DNA of 64,000 nt from Neospora caninum Liverpool (taxonomy: Eukaryota; Apicomplexa; Conoidasida; Eucoccidiorida; Sarcocystidae), in assembly GCF_000208865.1 (NCBI RefSeq), contig NC_018390.1, positions 2,870,270 to 2,934,269 of the forward strand, read 5' to 3'. The position numbers and the translations under genes were made by a program. Of the stretch, positions 23,283 through 33,438 are shown one piece after another. The notes under the pieces were generated by a model. The model did no database searches, was not told where the DNA came from, and saw nothing but the letters and a program-made list of their open reading frames with translations. Within the stretch, counting starts at the first letter, position 1; each line of letters starts with the position of its first letter.

Positions 23283-24086
23283 ATGGCGGTGCCACAGGGC
23301 GTCGTCCCTCCAGGGGGAGGCGACTCGGGCGGTTCTCGAGGGCATTCTGTGACGGCCGACGCGACGACGCCTCCAGCAACCCAGACTTCCTCGCCGGCTG
23401 CGCCGCCGACGTCGCTCTCCTCCACGTGGATCGTCGCTCTGGTGGTGCTCCTGCTCTCGCTCCCGCTCGGCACGGTGATTGACGGGCTGTTTTCCCCGTC
23501 CGGAAACCGGGGATCCTCTTCGGCCTCGCCTGTCCTCTTTGAGCAGCTTTTCACGCCTCACAACCCCCTTCCCGCCGACGTGGGCCCGCACCAAGTGACC
23601 GTCCAGCTGTGCACCTCCTGATCCACCGCCGGGGCCCTCCGGCAGCTTGCTGACTTTCTCAGCTTCCAGCTGAACCACCTGCCGGGGTTCCGCCTCGTCG
23701 CTGTGGACTACCGCCCCTCTCTGTTTCACCAGGCGCTGGGGCGGCTGCTGGACGTCTTGAGCTGGGCGGCGCTCGCTCTCGTCGTCTTTGTGCGACCCAT
23801 CTGCGCGGCTCTCGGCTTGACGCAGCGTGGAGGCGAGGGAAGTGCCCAGGCTGAGCAGCTGCCGCCGTGGGCCGAGGCGCTCGAAAACAACCGCGTGACG
23901 GCGATCATTTCGGCCTTCTTCGGCGCCCAAGTTGTCCGCTCCGTCTTGATTCCCAGCAACGCCTTCGAAATCTACTTCGGACCGAACCTGCTGTGGTCTA
24001 CGGTGCATAACGGTCGCATGCCCAATGGTAGAGACTTGCTGCGCGAGTTAGAAGCCCTCGGCGTGCGTGTGAGGGATCCGATGTAA
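23283..24086 (+). CDS. SELENOT: Selenoprotein T (UGA at 23619 read as selenocysteine)
   Basis: Single exon, 267 residues if the in-frame TGA at 23619-23621 is decoded as Sec; the true stop is TAA at 24084. The TGA is codon 113 and makes a C-T-S-U redox motif (Cys110, Sec113), the CxxU of the SelT thioredoxin-like fold. The frame stays open for 154 codons after it, with family features: a hydrophobic helix (VLSWAALALVVFVRPICAAL), then ENNRVTAIISAFFGAQVVRS, AFEIYFGPNLLWSTVHNGRMP and a C-terminal RDLLRELEALGV. An N-terminal hydrophobic helix at about residues 49-70 fits ER membrane anchoring. The start is the first ATG in frame. SelT is an ER oxidoreductase. A GGGA-type SECIS lies downstream at 24482-24551. 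Ordinary gene finders would stop at codon 113 or call two fragments. Confidence 0.93.
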
Positions 24087-26222
24087 AAAGGATCTAGACC
24101 CCCGAACGCCACAGACGCCGAAAGCAACAGGACCAAAGGAGGCTAATCACGCTGCATAAAGGTGTAAGAGGAAAGTCTCTTCTCGAATGCAGATGTGCCT
24201 AGAGAGAAAGGCGATGCGGGAGCAGCGTTCGGGGGTTGATAGAGCACCACCGGGCACAGGCGAACACTGCGGGGGGAAACGCGGAAAAAAAGCGACGAGG
24301 GCGTGCATCTCATTGCATGGTAACTATATATAACCCAAAACATAGCTGCTTCTACGACTGTGGAAATGTACTATCGAGAGGAGAGAAGGACAGCCACGAT
24401 GGGACGAATCTGATGAGGGGCGCATATGTGTGAGGACTTCCGAGGTTGCACACGAAGACGGGTACGATTTCTGATCTGGGATAATGCTGCGAGGGAGGAT
24501 GCTGATGGAAACCTCTCCATTCGAGGCAGTCGGCGTCTGATAGTTGGCTTAAGTCAGATAGAATTGTCCGTCTCGTGTGCTGAACTGACAGAAAGCCGCA
24601 CGTGTGTTCCGACGCAAGTGGTGGCAGTCGCTGGTGTGAAAACGAGCAGGAAAAGAAGGAACAACGAAGACCTGAGAAGGGACAGTTATGTGCGGTAACA
24701 GCGAAGCTGTTGTTGCGTTTGCAACGACGTTTTCCTCTCTTATCTCTTGCACGTGAGAGACACGAAACATTCACTGTCCACATCATGCGGTACATGGACG
24801 TGCACCGCCGAGCTGGAGGAGTGCGCATTTCGCCTAGGGGACTGCCCATATAGAACGCGTAACGATGTGAAGAAGCAGGAGAGAATGTAGCAAATCGTGG
24901 CGAACAGCTAATCGTATGGCGACGGAAGTAATAGGAAGAGATATTGGATATTAGGCAAAACCCGGTAGCTTGCAAGAACCACACCGTGCTGTCGAGCCAC
25001 TCCCTGAATATGTTTAGAGCTGAGAGTACGAGGGCGGTTCTGTGGATTCATTGGATTCGTTTCGGGACGCAGATTCGTTTCTAAGAATACGGAAGAAAAC
25101 CAGTGCTGCAACCGTTTGCACCCAACAGAAGGAATTACTGCATTCTCCACGTCCGTTTCAGGGCACGTAAATTGACAGTTTAGCGCAACAAGGTGACACG
25201 GCGCTGCCGACCGTGATTGACGCAATGTCGACGGCGGGCCGATGGACTGCATTTCGTGAGGATCCGTCGCCATACAGTAACCTCTCCATGTGCTTGTGGC
25301 TACTCCATATAAAAAGCACTTCTAGACTGGGGTCCGCCGTACTGACGTTTTGGCGTTGGCAAAATGGATCAGCAACAATCGTTTTAAACCCACGGACAGG
25401 AGACGGCGGTCTTCACCCCGTCTTTTACCTCCTCAATAGGTGAAGAGGGTAGCGACTGGTCGCTCAAACGTCACCACCCGTCAGTCCTCTACAGCACTGT
25501 ATGTCGGTGTGACGGCTTGCATGAAAGTACTCGAATGCATCCTCGGGAGCCCGTAGGAACGTGGGAAATCTCGAGATAAAACAATTACGAGGTAGAATGC
25601 GCATGTAAGCCAGGTAAATACATGTCGCATAAAGGAAACAGGACCGTCAATCGTGACGCTGCACACTCAATGGAGCCGCACGTCTAGACTCACGGCAAAG
25701 AAATGGCTACCCGGCACTCCAGGGACATCTCTAGACGTTTTCCTGGCGAGCGGCCGCCGATGGATTGAGCAAACACGCAAGTCTCTGCTTCAATCTTTAT
25801 ATACGCGTCGAAGCACATCGCTTTATGACTATGGTGCTGGGAATTTAAAACCTTACGTAATACTCATCTGTATGTGCATTTGCATGTATATGCATGTGTA
25901 GGTTTGTGCCTGAAAAACGATTTGCGGGCTTTGCCCGTTGCAAAGTCATTTTCTGTGAATCGGATCCTCACATCGTCAACCGGCCTGGCATTTACGCCAC
26001 CGGGCGCCTCCAAGAAAAATCTGGGCGGTTTTTGGCAACAGTTGATATGCATCGAGTCTGCAGTTAAGTGCGTACACGCGACCACTAATCCACGTCGCCT
26101 TGGAAAGAGAGGCAAGTTGAGTCTACACAGAGATCACAACTTTTTCAAATACGCAGCATCGCTTTATCGCACAAGTCAGGAACTAACCTCTGTTGGGTGC
26201 GACATCCGCGTTGCCTAACCTC
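24087..26222. other. Convergent spacer between SelT and the MATH-BTB gene
   Basis: About 2.1 kb holding the SelT 3' UTR, including the SECIS, and the 3' UTR of the minus-strand MATH-BTB gene. Base composition becomes visibly more AT-rich here than in the first 24 kb. No other coding signal was found on either strand. Confidence 0.5.
24482..24551 (+). promoter_or_regulatory. SECIS element, form II, GGGA type
   Basis: An RNA hairpin in the SelT 3' UTR. Helix I pairs 24482-24489 with 24545-24551, with one bulge. The SBP2-binding core has GGGA at 24493-24496 followed by G, opposite TGAT at 24538-24541, giving the tandem G.A pairs. Helix II is eight contiguous pairs, GATGCTGA (24498-24505) with TCGGCGTC (24530-24537). 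The 5' internal loop TGGAAA (24506-24511) carries the conserved unpaired AA. A short helix III, CCTC (24512-24515) with GAGG (24523-24526), caps it with a seven-base loop. Core-to-AA spacing of about 12 bases is canonical. GGGA in place of AUGA is the noncanonical SECIS form known from Toxoplasma and Neospora. Confidence 0.85.
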
Positions 26223-29200
26223 TTAGTTCGATACCACAGGAGACGGGCAGCCGCCGGCACTGGCCGCGTCTGCAAGACAGTGGCTGCTTGCCGCCGAATC
26301 CGTGTCTTGCCTTTTGAAAACGACATCAGGTACGAAAGCTGAAGAGTTAGCGTTAGATCTGTGGGTCTCCTCTTGAATCTCCTCCGGCCGATGGCAGAGG
26401 CCCAGCTGGCGAACGGATCCAGGAGACTCAACCAGACCCATGACCCGGCGCGCTGAGAAAAACGGGTCACGCAAACCACTGCCTCATTCTGGGGTTCTCT
26501 ATGCGTTTTTCTAGCTCTCTCACGAACGTTTCTATTCATTCACACTGATACCTTTGTGAGGAGGCATGCAAGTATACATGACTCAGGTGTTCAGGCAGGT
26601 GCAAATGTACGCATGCGAGTGCACGAATGCGTGGGTATGAATGTATGTACTGGTAAGTGTGAAACTGTGTCCACTAAGGCACAGGAAGTGCAGTTCTCGC
26701 GGTGGCCTCTGTGCGCATAATGTGGATGCTGTCTTCCATGTGGAATATTCTGTATATATATATATATACATACATATTTCGACTGCCATTACCGTGATAT
26801 AAAATCAGAAAGCACCTTCGATAAGAAGCCAGAAACACCCAAAAAAACTGGGTAGAGGCACGACCATCTCATGTGCTATTAGCGCCGCAACAACGTGGGA
26901 AAGGAAGAACCTGCTGTGAAGAAACAGAGGTGATACTTTAAACGGGATACGAAAGAGGCGAACTGATTGAGAGAAACAGGATAGAATGTATCCAAGAAAA
27001 TTGCAGAGAGACCCTGACGCACCTGCAGCGGTGATGTTTAATGCGTTGCATCTCTCAGCAGCCTCAAGAATGGACCCCGCCGTCACGATATTAAGTTGAG
27101 GCACAATGGCCCTCTCAACAGCGGCGAAAAGACTCTGAACGAAGAAAGTCATGTCATCAAGTAAAAAGCGCGGGAAAACCTTCTTGCAAGAGCCGTCAGA
27201 ATGACAAGGCGCAGCCACAGTGCTGCCTCAGTGGTACCTGTACCGTAGTTTGTCACTACTGCAGAGGATAGCTATTCTTTTCCAACGCAGTCTCCTTTTT
27301 TACGCTTCTGCAGTTATTATGAATGATTGTGTCTTGTCAGCATTTGGAAGACTGGTATTTATTCACCTATGTGCATATTATGACGGTATCTCACGAAGAT
27401 AGGGTGCCACGGTACATGTCAAACGCACTGTGTGTACGCCGAAACGAACGCTGTTCGATCGCTTCTTTCTTCTAATGGAGAATGGCTACAGTATATCATT
27501 CTAAGCAATACCGTAACAGCATACTACAGTTAGAATGCAAATACAGTCGATCTGAACTACTCCTCTGTTTTGGTGCGACAAGTACCTTTTAAACTGTTCG
27601 CCGCCTTGCTGCTTTCCATAACTGTAGTTTCCCTTTACATTTCCTGTCGCTAAGAGTTGAAGTTGTTGTTCCATGTGATGTGACCTCTGCTCACCTTGAA
27701 GTCGTACTTGTGCGCCATTTGATACAACTTGAGGAGGAAAGCCAGATTCGAGACCTCTCCTTCAGCATGTTGAGGCGTTGAGGCTCGCGTGGGAGCTCTG
27801 GAAGAGATTCTGGATGCTGTTTTGCCCTTTGTCTTTACCTGAGAATTCGGGTCCGCCCCTAAAACAGATCCCGGAGGTAGTTCTACTGAGAAGGCGAACT
27901 CGGATGGTGACTCAACATGAGTGCATCTCGCCTTTCGTGGGTGTGGCCTACAGCTCACAACGGCGTCTTTAACAGTTTGTAGAATTGGGCACACGTCGAA
28001 ATAGAGGTAAAAACAGAAATCGCGAATGATGTCCACGCTAAATTCCTCGTCTGGTATTATGACAAGGCCTGACCCCTGGTCGTGCAGCAGTGAACGAAGA
28101 CCCTGATAAAAAAACCATCCAACACCTTGGAAAAAACAACAGTTTCAGATTTTTTGGCAAAACACATAAGAGGTATGGTGGGGTATCCTGCAATGATACG
28201 ACAATTTCGTTTTTTGACCAGCCCACATGGTCAGGGGCAGCTCGCATCTAGATGGGATTTTGTGCAGTGGGTGTTCTTGCTGCTACTTTAACAATACTGG
28301 AAAAGCTCTCGTAGGGGAGGGAGGATATGCTGAAAATATGCTTTTCGGAGGTATTTCCAAAGACTTCTCTCGAAATCTGAATTTGTCCGGAAAGCTTGCT
28401 GTACCCGTGGTGCATATTGCGACATGGCTATGAACGTCGAATCGTGGTGAAGTTTCTACAGACCAGCACAACAACCCGAGCAAGCAGATCTTAGATTATT
28501 TGTCTGGGAAAATCCGCAACTTCCGCCTCTTGTCGAGTGGCACCTTTCTGAGGGGTTTCTTCCCCCTGCTTGCGCGGGGAAGACACTCACAGGACATCTA
28601 GAGTACAGGAGAAACTTGCTGCAGTAGACGCGTTCGCCGCCAGGGCCGGCAAGGAAGACCGCATCCGCCAGAGGGCCTTCCTCTGAGGGAAGGCGGCCCG
28701 CTAGAGAAGTCAACACATTTTTTACGTCGTGAAGAAGAAACATTCCCGGTAGAAACATGGTTGGACTGCTAGAGCAGAACAGTTGAACCTCGATTCGGAG
28801 ACGAAGAACGCCGTCAGAGCCGATTGCGGAGTTAAGTAAGTCGGTCTGTTTGTCTGTAAGACGTTTGATGCGGGTACGGATGATTGAAGAGAAAGGCAGA
28901 GAAACGGGCAGGCAGAGAGAATGAAAACGCGACAAAGGGTTGAAGATCCCGGAGAAAAATGGATCCTATTCGTTTACTGTGTAAGATAAATACAAAGAGC
29001 TGGAAGAGAACGCGTCCAGTGAAGAAGCAGCGGAAAAACGGTGCGGGTGCTGCCGGCGCGACCAAAGCCTTCGTGCGAACAGTCTTAACTGCGCACACCG
29101 GAGACTCAACGCAGAGAACAAAGGGAATTCACGTCTGTTCAAGAGACTTGTGCTGTTCACAGTAGAAGCCTAGGGTCTACCCTAGGGTCTACCAACAGGA

Positions 29201-31552
29201 CGCTAAGCACAATTCGTTGGCGAGCGACGAAACCCTCTGTTTTCTTCCTGACAAACTGACCTTTGATGAAGTCCTCGAACCCCATCATTACAGCGGGCTT
29301 GACTGTGAACAGCTGAAAGTTGTCCCCTGTCGAACGCGTCATGATTGCTGCAAGAAAAAACTGACCGTGTACTGACGCATTAACGAATCCAAGTGTCGGG
29401 AGAAACACAAATCTCGGCTGAAATACAGGTTGCTATCGCATTTCCTGTAACATTCGGAGGAACGGAAACGAATGCATACAACAGCTGGGAAGCTTATTTC
29501 TTTCGAACAGGCACTCTGTCTCCATTGTGGATGTGAATATATCTTGAAATATCTTCAGCCACAGAAGCGTACATACTAAAGCCATGGCATGCTCTCATAC
29601 TAAGGTAAGATGTAACGGCACTGTTATCCAATGAAAACTTCCCGAAGGTATTCGGTTTCCGATAATGAGTCGAGATACCGGCTGTCGCCCAAGACACATA
29701 TGTCTTAAAGAAAGTGGAAGCTCAACCATCAGAGATACAGTTTGGAGTTTCCAGGAGGTGAAACGTTTCTTACGTTCGCCTTTCGCATCCAAGATAGACA
29801 CGGTGACGCTGCTGTTCACTTCGATCGCCGTTCTCCCAAAGAGAAACAGTGCCACACATCCTGTCTAAAACATGGAAAGACGCAGAAACACACCCAGATA
29901 ACGTAGATAAGGCAACCAGAAGTTGCCTAGGGGTGTATATATAAGTGAGTGTGATGTTCACCTGCCCAAGACGGGTGCAGATAGGTTATGGGGCTGGGGC
30001 ATCCGGACACACCAAGTCTCGTTCTTACGATCTCTGCACATTTTGACTAAACGGCCTGCAACTTTTTAGTCCATCTCGTAGTAAACGCTCCAGTCCAAAA
30101 TCTAGCCTTTATATGCTTGGGCATCCCATTTTCAAATGTGTAAAAAGGGGGTCTGGTTTCAGTTATCTGATTGATCCTGCCTGAACCTCTAAAATCAATT
30201 CCATGGAACTGAAAAGGTCAGCGCACCGCGGATATTCAAAACGATATACGGGCGGAAGAACGCAGCGTTTCGTCATTTCCTGTTCCTACAAACTTCTTTG
30301 GTGACGGGGCAATGAGAGGCTTGTGGCTTGGATCGACACGCAGAGCGTTCTTTTTCACTTCGCCTCGGTAATACGGGAAGAGACGGAAAGTCCAGCAGCC
30401 CGGGAGAATGAGAGGGTCCAGCAAAGGTGACTCGAGATAGGGCGGGCAGTTGGAAGGAAGCGCTGGAGACGAAGAAGCACACAACAGACGCAGTAGGTCT
30501 CCGCATGCTTTTATGTAAGGTCTTGGCAAATACGAGAGCTCCTCAAATAACTAGAGTAGGGGCTGCAGTTGCAGGTCAAATGCCTGCGTTTCCGGTGCAC
30601 TTGAAGGATCCATTCGAATGCACAGCAGAAATGCGAAACAATCTATATCTTCAACCACCACTATAGCGGAAAGTAGAACAAAAGGCTTTTGGGGAAGGAG
30701 GAGAGTCTGTACCTACATAACCACAGCAGTCGTTTTGTCTCGTTTCCTGTGGAAAATAGCATGGCCTATGCCGAATCGGCGTGAGCCGTGGAATTTGTAA
30801 CCTTTCAAGCATCGTCGGTGAATCCATGTCGGGTCATGATTCCTTTCTACCAAACAAAGCCCGATTCAGATCAACGGAAATGACACAGTGGGGATAGAAA
30901 CGAAGATGGTAGAAAAGAGAGATAGGAACGGTAGAGAGCATTGCAAAGTACTCGATACTCTGTGTGGCTCCTCCGAAGAAGAGGTACACTTTGGTTAAAT
31001 GTGCTCGAGGGAATATCTGTGGAGAACGGAATGCGAGCATCACGCATTTTACCCGTTTTTTTTTGGGACGACTAGGCGTTTCTCGTGGTAACTGTAGCTG
31101 CATCTACTCACGTGCACGTGTGTGCCGCTAGACTATGGTTTCTTATTTCTCATACCCTTATCGCGAACTCGTGTTCTGTGTACGTTGAAGTCTTCAACAA
31201 ACCAGTCCAGTTCGATGCGTCTTTTGGACATGGGAGTCGTGAACTGTCCGAAACCGAAGAGAGTATTGTCGGGGACCGCAGCTGGAGTGCCCGGAGTCGC
31301 GCCATCGGCCAGTTGAGACCGATGTTCGGCGACACACGAGGACGATAAACTCGGAGGCGGTTGAGGTCGTCCGCCCGGGACGACTTGTGGCACTTCAACT
31401 TGGGGCTTATCCTCTTCTGTGAAGACATCAAGCTCTTGAATGTCGAACTGTGGAATTTCTTGTGCTTCCTCCTTGGGGGCCATGTTGACTGACAGGTCTT
31501 CACACCCATTAGTTGGAGTCTCCATATTTCGCCCTCCAATTGTAATATGCAT
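26223..31552 (-). CDS. MATH-BTB-BACK protein, SPOP-like
   Basis: Nine exons in continuous phase, 577 aa: 31552-31156, 31016-30990 (27 bases), 30462-30340, 29860-29774, 29347-29261, 28853-28591, 28102-27695, 27134-27023, 26452-26223. An acidic N-terminal region of about 115 residues comes first. MATH domain: DWFVEDFN, WTFRLFPYYRG, VNSSVTVSILDAKGE, GFEDFIK, GVLRLRIEVQL, matching the strand order of SPOP. BTB domain: ADAVFLAGPGGERVYCSKFL, then VIIPDEEFSVDIIRDFCFYLY and LLKLYQMAHKYDF; an insert of about 60 residues sits before the last piece. A BACK-like helix pair (SILEAAERCNALNI) and a Ser/Ala-rich tail follow. Metazoan and plant relatives are substrate adaptors of cullin-3 ubiquitin ligases. 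The ATG at 31552 directly follows a strong acceptor (pyrimidine tract plus CAG), so a 5' UTR intron is likely. ATG 31525 is an alternative start. Confidence 0.82.
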
Positions 31553-32182
31553 CTGAAAGAAAAGAAGATGCTTCACAGAGACAGCATGTCAAAATGACCG
31601 CGTACCCGCTCCGTTTAAATGTCGTAGGGGCTGAAGGAGAAGAACAAAGCGACAGGCCCGGAAGATCACATCCGAGCAGTAAGATTTAACTTGGCAACAT
31701 AGAGAATGTTACTCAGCAGTTGAAAGAACAGGAAACAGACAGCAAAGCATTTCCTTCCTCCGTATACATTGGAATGCGCAGAAACTAATAAATGTATACT
31801 TGTAAATATTTTTGCATATCAACAGGTTAGATAGGTAAACGAGGATGTGTCGGGAAACCGTGGCTAGATCTTTCAGTACCCGTAAACATATATATATATA
31901 TATATATATATGCTGGTGATATCTCAAGTGTAGAACAAGGCGACAAGCCAATGCCGCAGAGAGCGACATGTCTGCCGAACCGGGCATACAGCGTGCCGGT
32001 TCTTGACGAAATGGTACGGTTTATTCCTGAGGGTCACCGGACATTGCATACTGAGGCTTTAAAGTTGCAAGACACGCCCATGATAAAAAAAATGACCAAC
32101 GAACACCCTCTGACGATCATGTGAGTTCTACGAACACGCGTAAGTTTCGTTTCTCCTATACACATGTAATGCCAAAAAAACC
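31553..32182. other. Spacer and probable 5' UTR intron of the MATH-BTB gene
   Basis: Lies between the stop of the unrecognised upstream gene (32183) and the first coding exon of the MATH-BTB gene, both on the minus strand. It holds a (TA)12 tract at 31888-31911 and a pyrimidine-rich acceptor ending at 31553. Splicing the last upstream exons directly into exon 31552 would break the frame, which supports two separate genes. Confidence 0.5.
31888..31911. repeat. (TA)n microsatellite
   Basis: About twelve uninterrupted TA units in the spacer between two minus-strand genes. Confidence 0.9.
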
Positions 32183-33438
32183 TTATCTGAGGGCGACCAA
32201 GGACACTGTCTTGAGGACTGGATCTACCATCCAGAGTTTTCGCTTGCAACGAATATTTTGCCACTCTGAGACTTGATGAAAGAAATTAATTCTTCGACGA
32301 ACACGCTTCTCTTCGAGACTTGTTCACAGCCAGAATATCCATGCCCGCTGTTGCTCCAACGTGTGGAGTGCCTACCAGTAGCTCCGAAGAATCTGGCACG
32401 AAAATGATGAAAAACTTTTTTGAGGCATGCTCGGCCGTCTCCTGTCTCCACAGCGCTCTCTGAAGGTCCACAACAGGTGAAGTTTAGAGGACGCAAGAAA
32501 CGTGACAAGGATACCTTTCATATAAGATAAAAGTGGAGTAAGTGAGATGCACTGCATGACCATCGTTTTTGCGGAACAGGAGCTAAACTGGATTCATCGC
32601 GGAATAGCTCCGCTACATTAGTTCTTCCGTCCCTTCCGGCACACCGCGCAAAGGCGTCCTCCGGCCGGACCCGCCTCAGTCCGTGCCGTAGAAGGACGGA
32701 GCCGTCGCCGAAATAACCTTTTAAGCAACCCGGTTTTCAAAGAAACCCACGGCCACATGCAAAAGAGATGGTTTGCGTGTGTTGGCTAGATGCGCATTGA
32801 GATACCTTTCAAGATAACCGAGTGAAGGAACGAGTCCACGGTGTAGCCGTCGAGCCGTTCCGCACATATTTCTCCGAGGAAGTCTTCCCACTCGATGAGA
32901 CAGCCTGCAATTGAAGGAGACATGAGCAATCTTCGAGTCGAGTAAGGGCTCGTGGTCTGATTTCATATGAGGACCGGTCTCCCAGCATCCACAATCGACC
33001 TTCTGTTCAAACGGGGCATCTGAGAAACTAGGTCAACAACGGTTCCTGTGACCCTCTGGTGCTCAAGTAATGTGGTTTTAGCTTATCTCGTGAGTCTTGT
33101 GCTTATACTAAGCCCCCATGATCACTACTTCTGGACCACAATTAGCCCTCAGCAAGAAGAAAAGTGCGCCTCCACTATCTGTCGAAGCCGGGTGTTGCTC
33201 CAACTCTCAACGAAGTTGCCTTGGAAGTCGCTCAGCAACCAAGCAGACTGGAAGAGAGTGAAGGGACCGAGAGAGAAAAGTGAGACACGGCGATCCGAAA
33301 TAAATGCTATCAATGAGGGTGCACGGTAGAGAACGACACCCGCCCAGGGAACAGGGCCACACAAGAAAGTTTCCGAGACAAGTGCGGAGACACTTTTCAG
33401 ATGTAGGGGATTTAAGCAAACCTTTTCGAGACGGCTCC
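32183..33438 (-). CDS. Unrecognised multi-exon gene, C-terminal part
   Basis: Five small exons join in one frame with good GT-AG sites: 33438-33340, 33247-33212 (36 bases), 32904-32806, 32459-32376 and 32265-32183, the last ending at TAA. Every junction is phase 1, and the product is about 133 residues. It includes LEKVCLNPLHLKSVSALVSE, CLIEWEDFLGEICAERLDGY, TVDSFLHSVILK, CLKKVFHHFRARFFGATG and ends VLKTVSLVALR. I do not recognise the family. Upstream exons must exist because exon 33438 begins in mid-codon. Coding-like segments on the same strand lie near 33.63-33.70, 34.19-34.29, 34.45-34.70 and 35.19-35.33 kb, and a possible first exon at 36889-36749. These could not be chained reliably. 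An alternative reading of the 33.2 kb exon uses another frame (SAWLLSDFQGNFVESW) but then mismatches the next phase. Confidence 0.5.

Noticed and set aside
22962..24008. 348-codon minus-strand frame over SelT
   Set aside because: Antisense shadow of SelT; its product is Arg/Glu/Gly-rich and matches nothing, whereas the plus strand gives SelT.
23283..24086. SelT as a pseudogene with a premature stop
   Set aside because: The only interruption is TGA exactly at the Sec position of CxxU, and a SECIS is present downstream.
24218..24270. Alternative SECIS: GGGA followed by a ten-base stem with one mismatch
   Set aside because: The stem is good, but no GA follows the 3' strand and the apical loop has no AA, so the core cannot form. 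The 24482-24551 hairpin meets every requirement.
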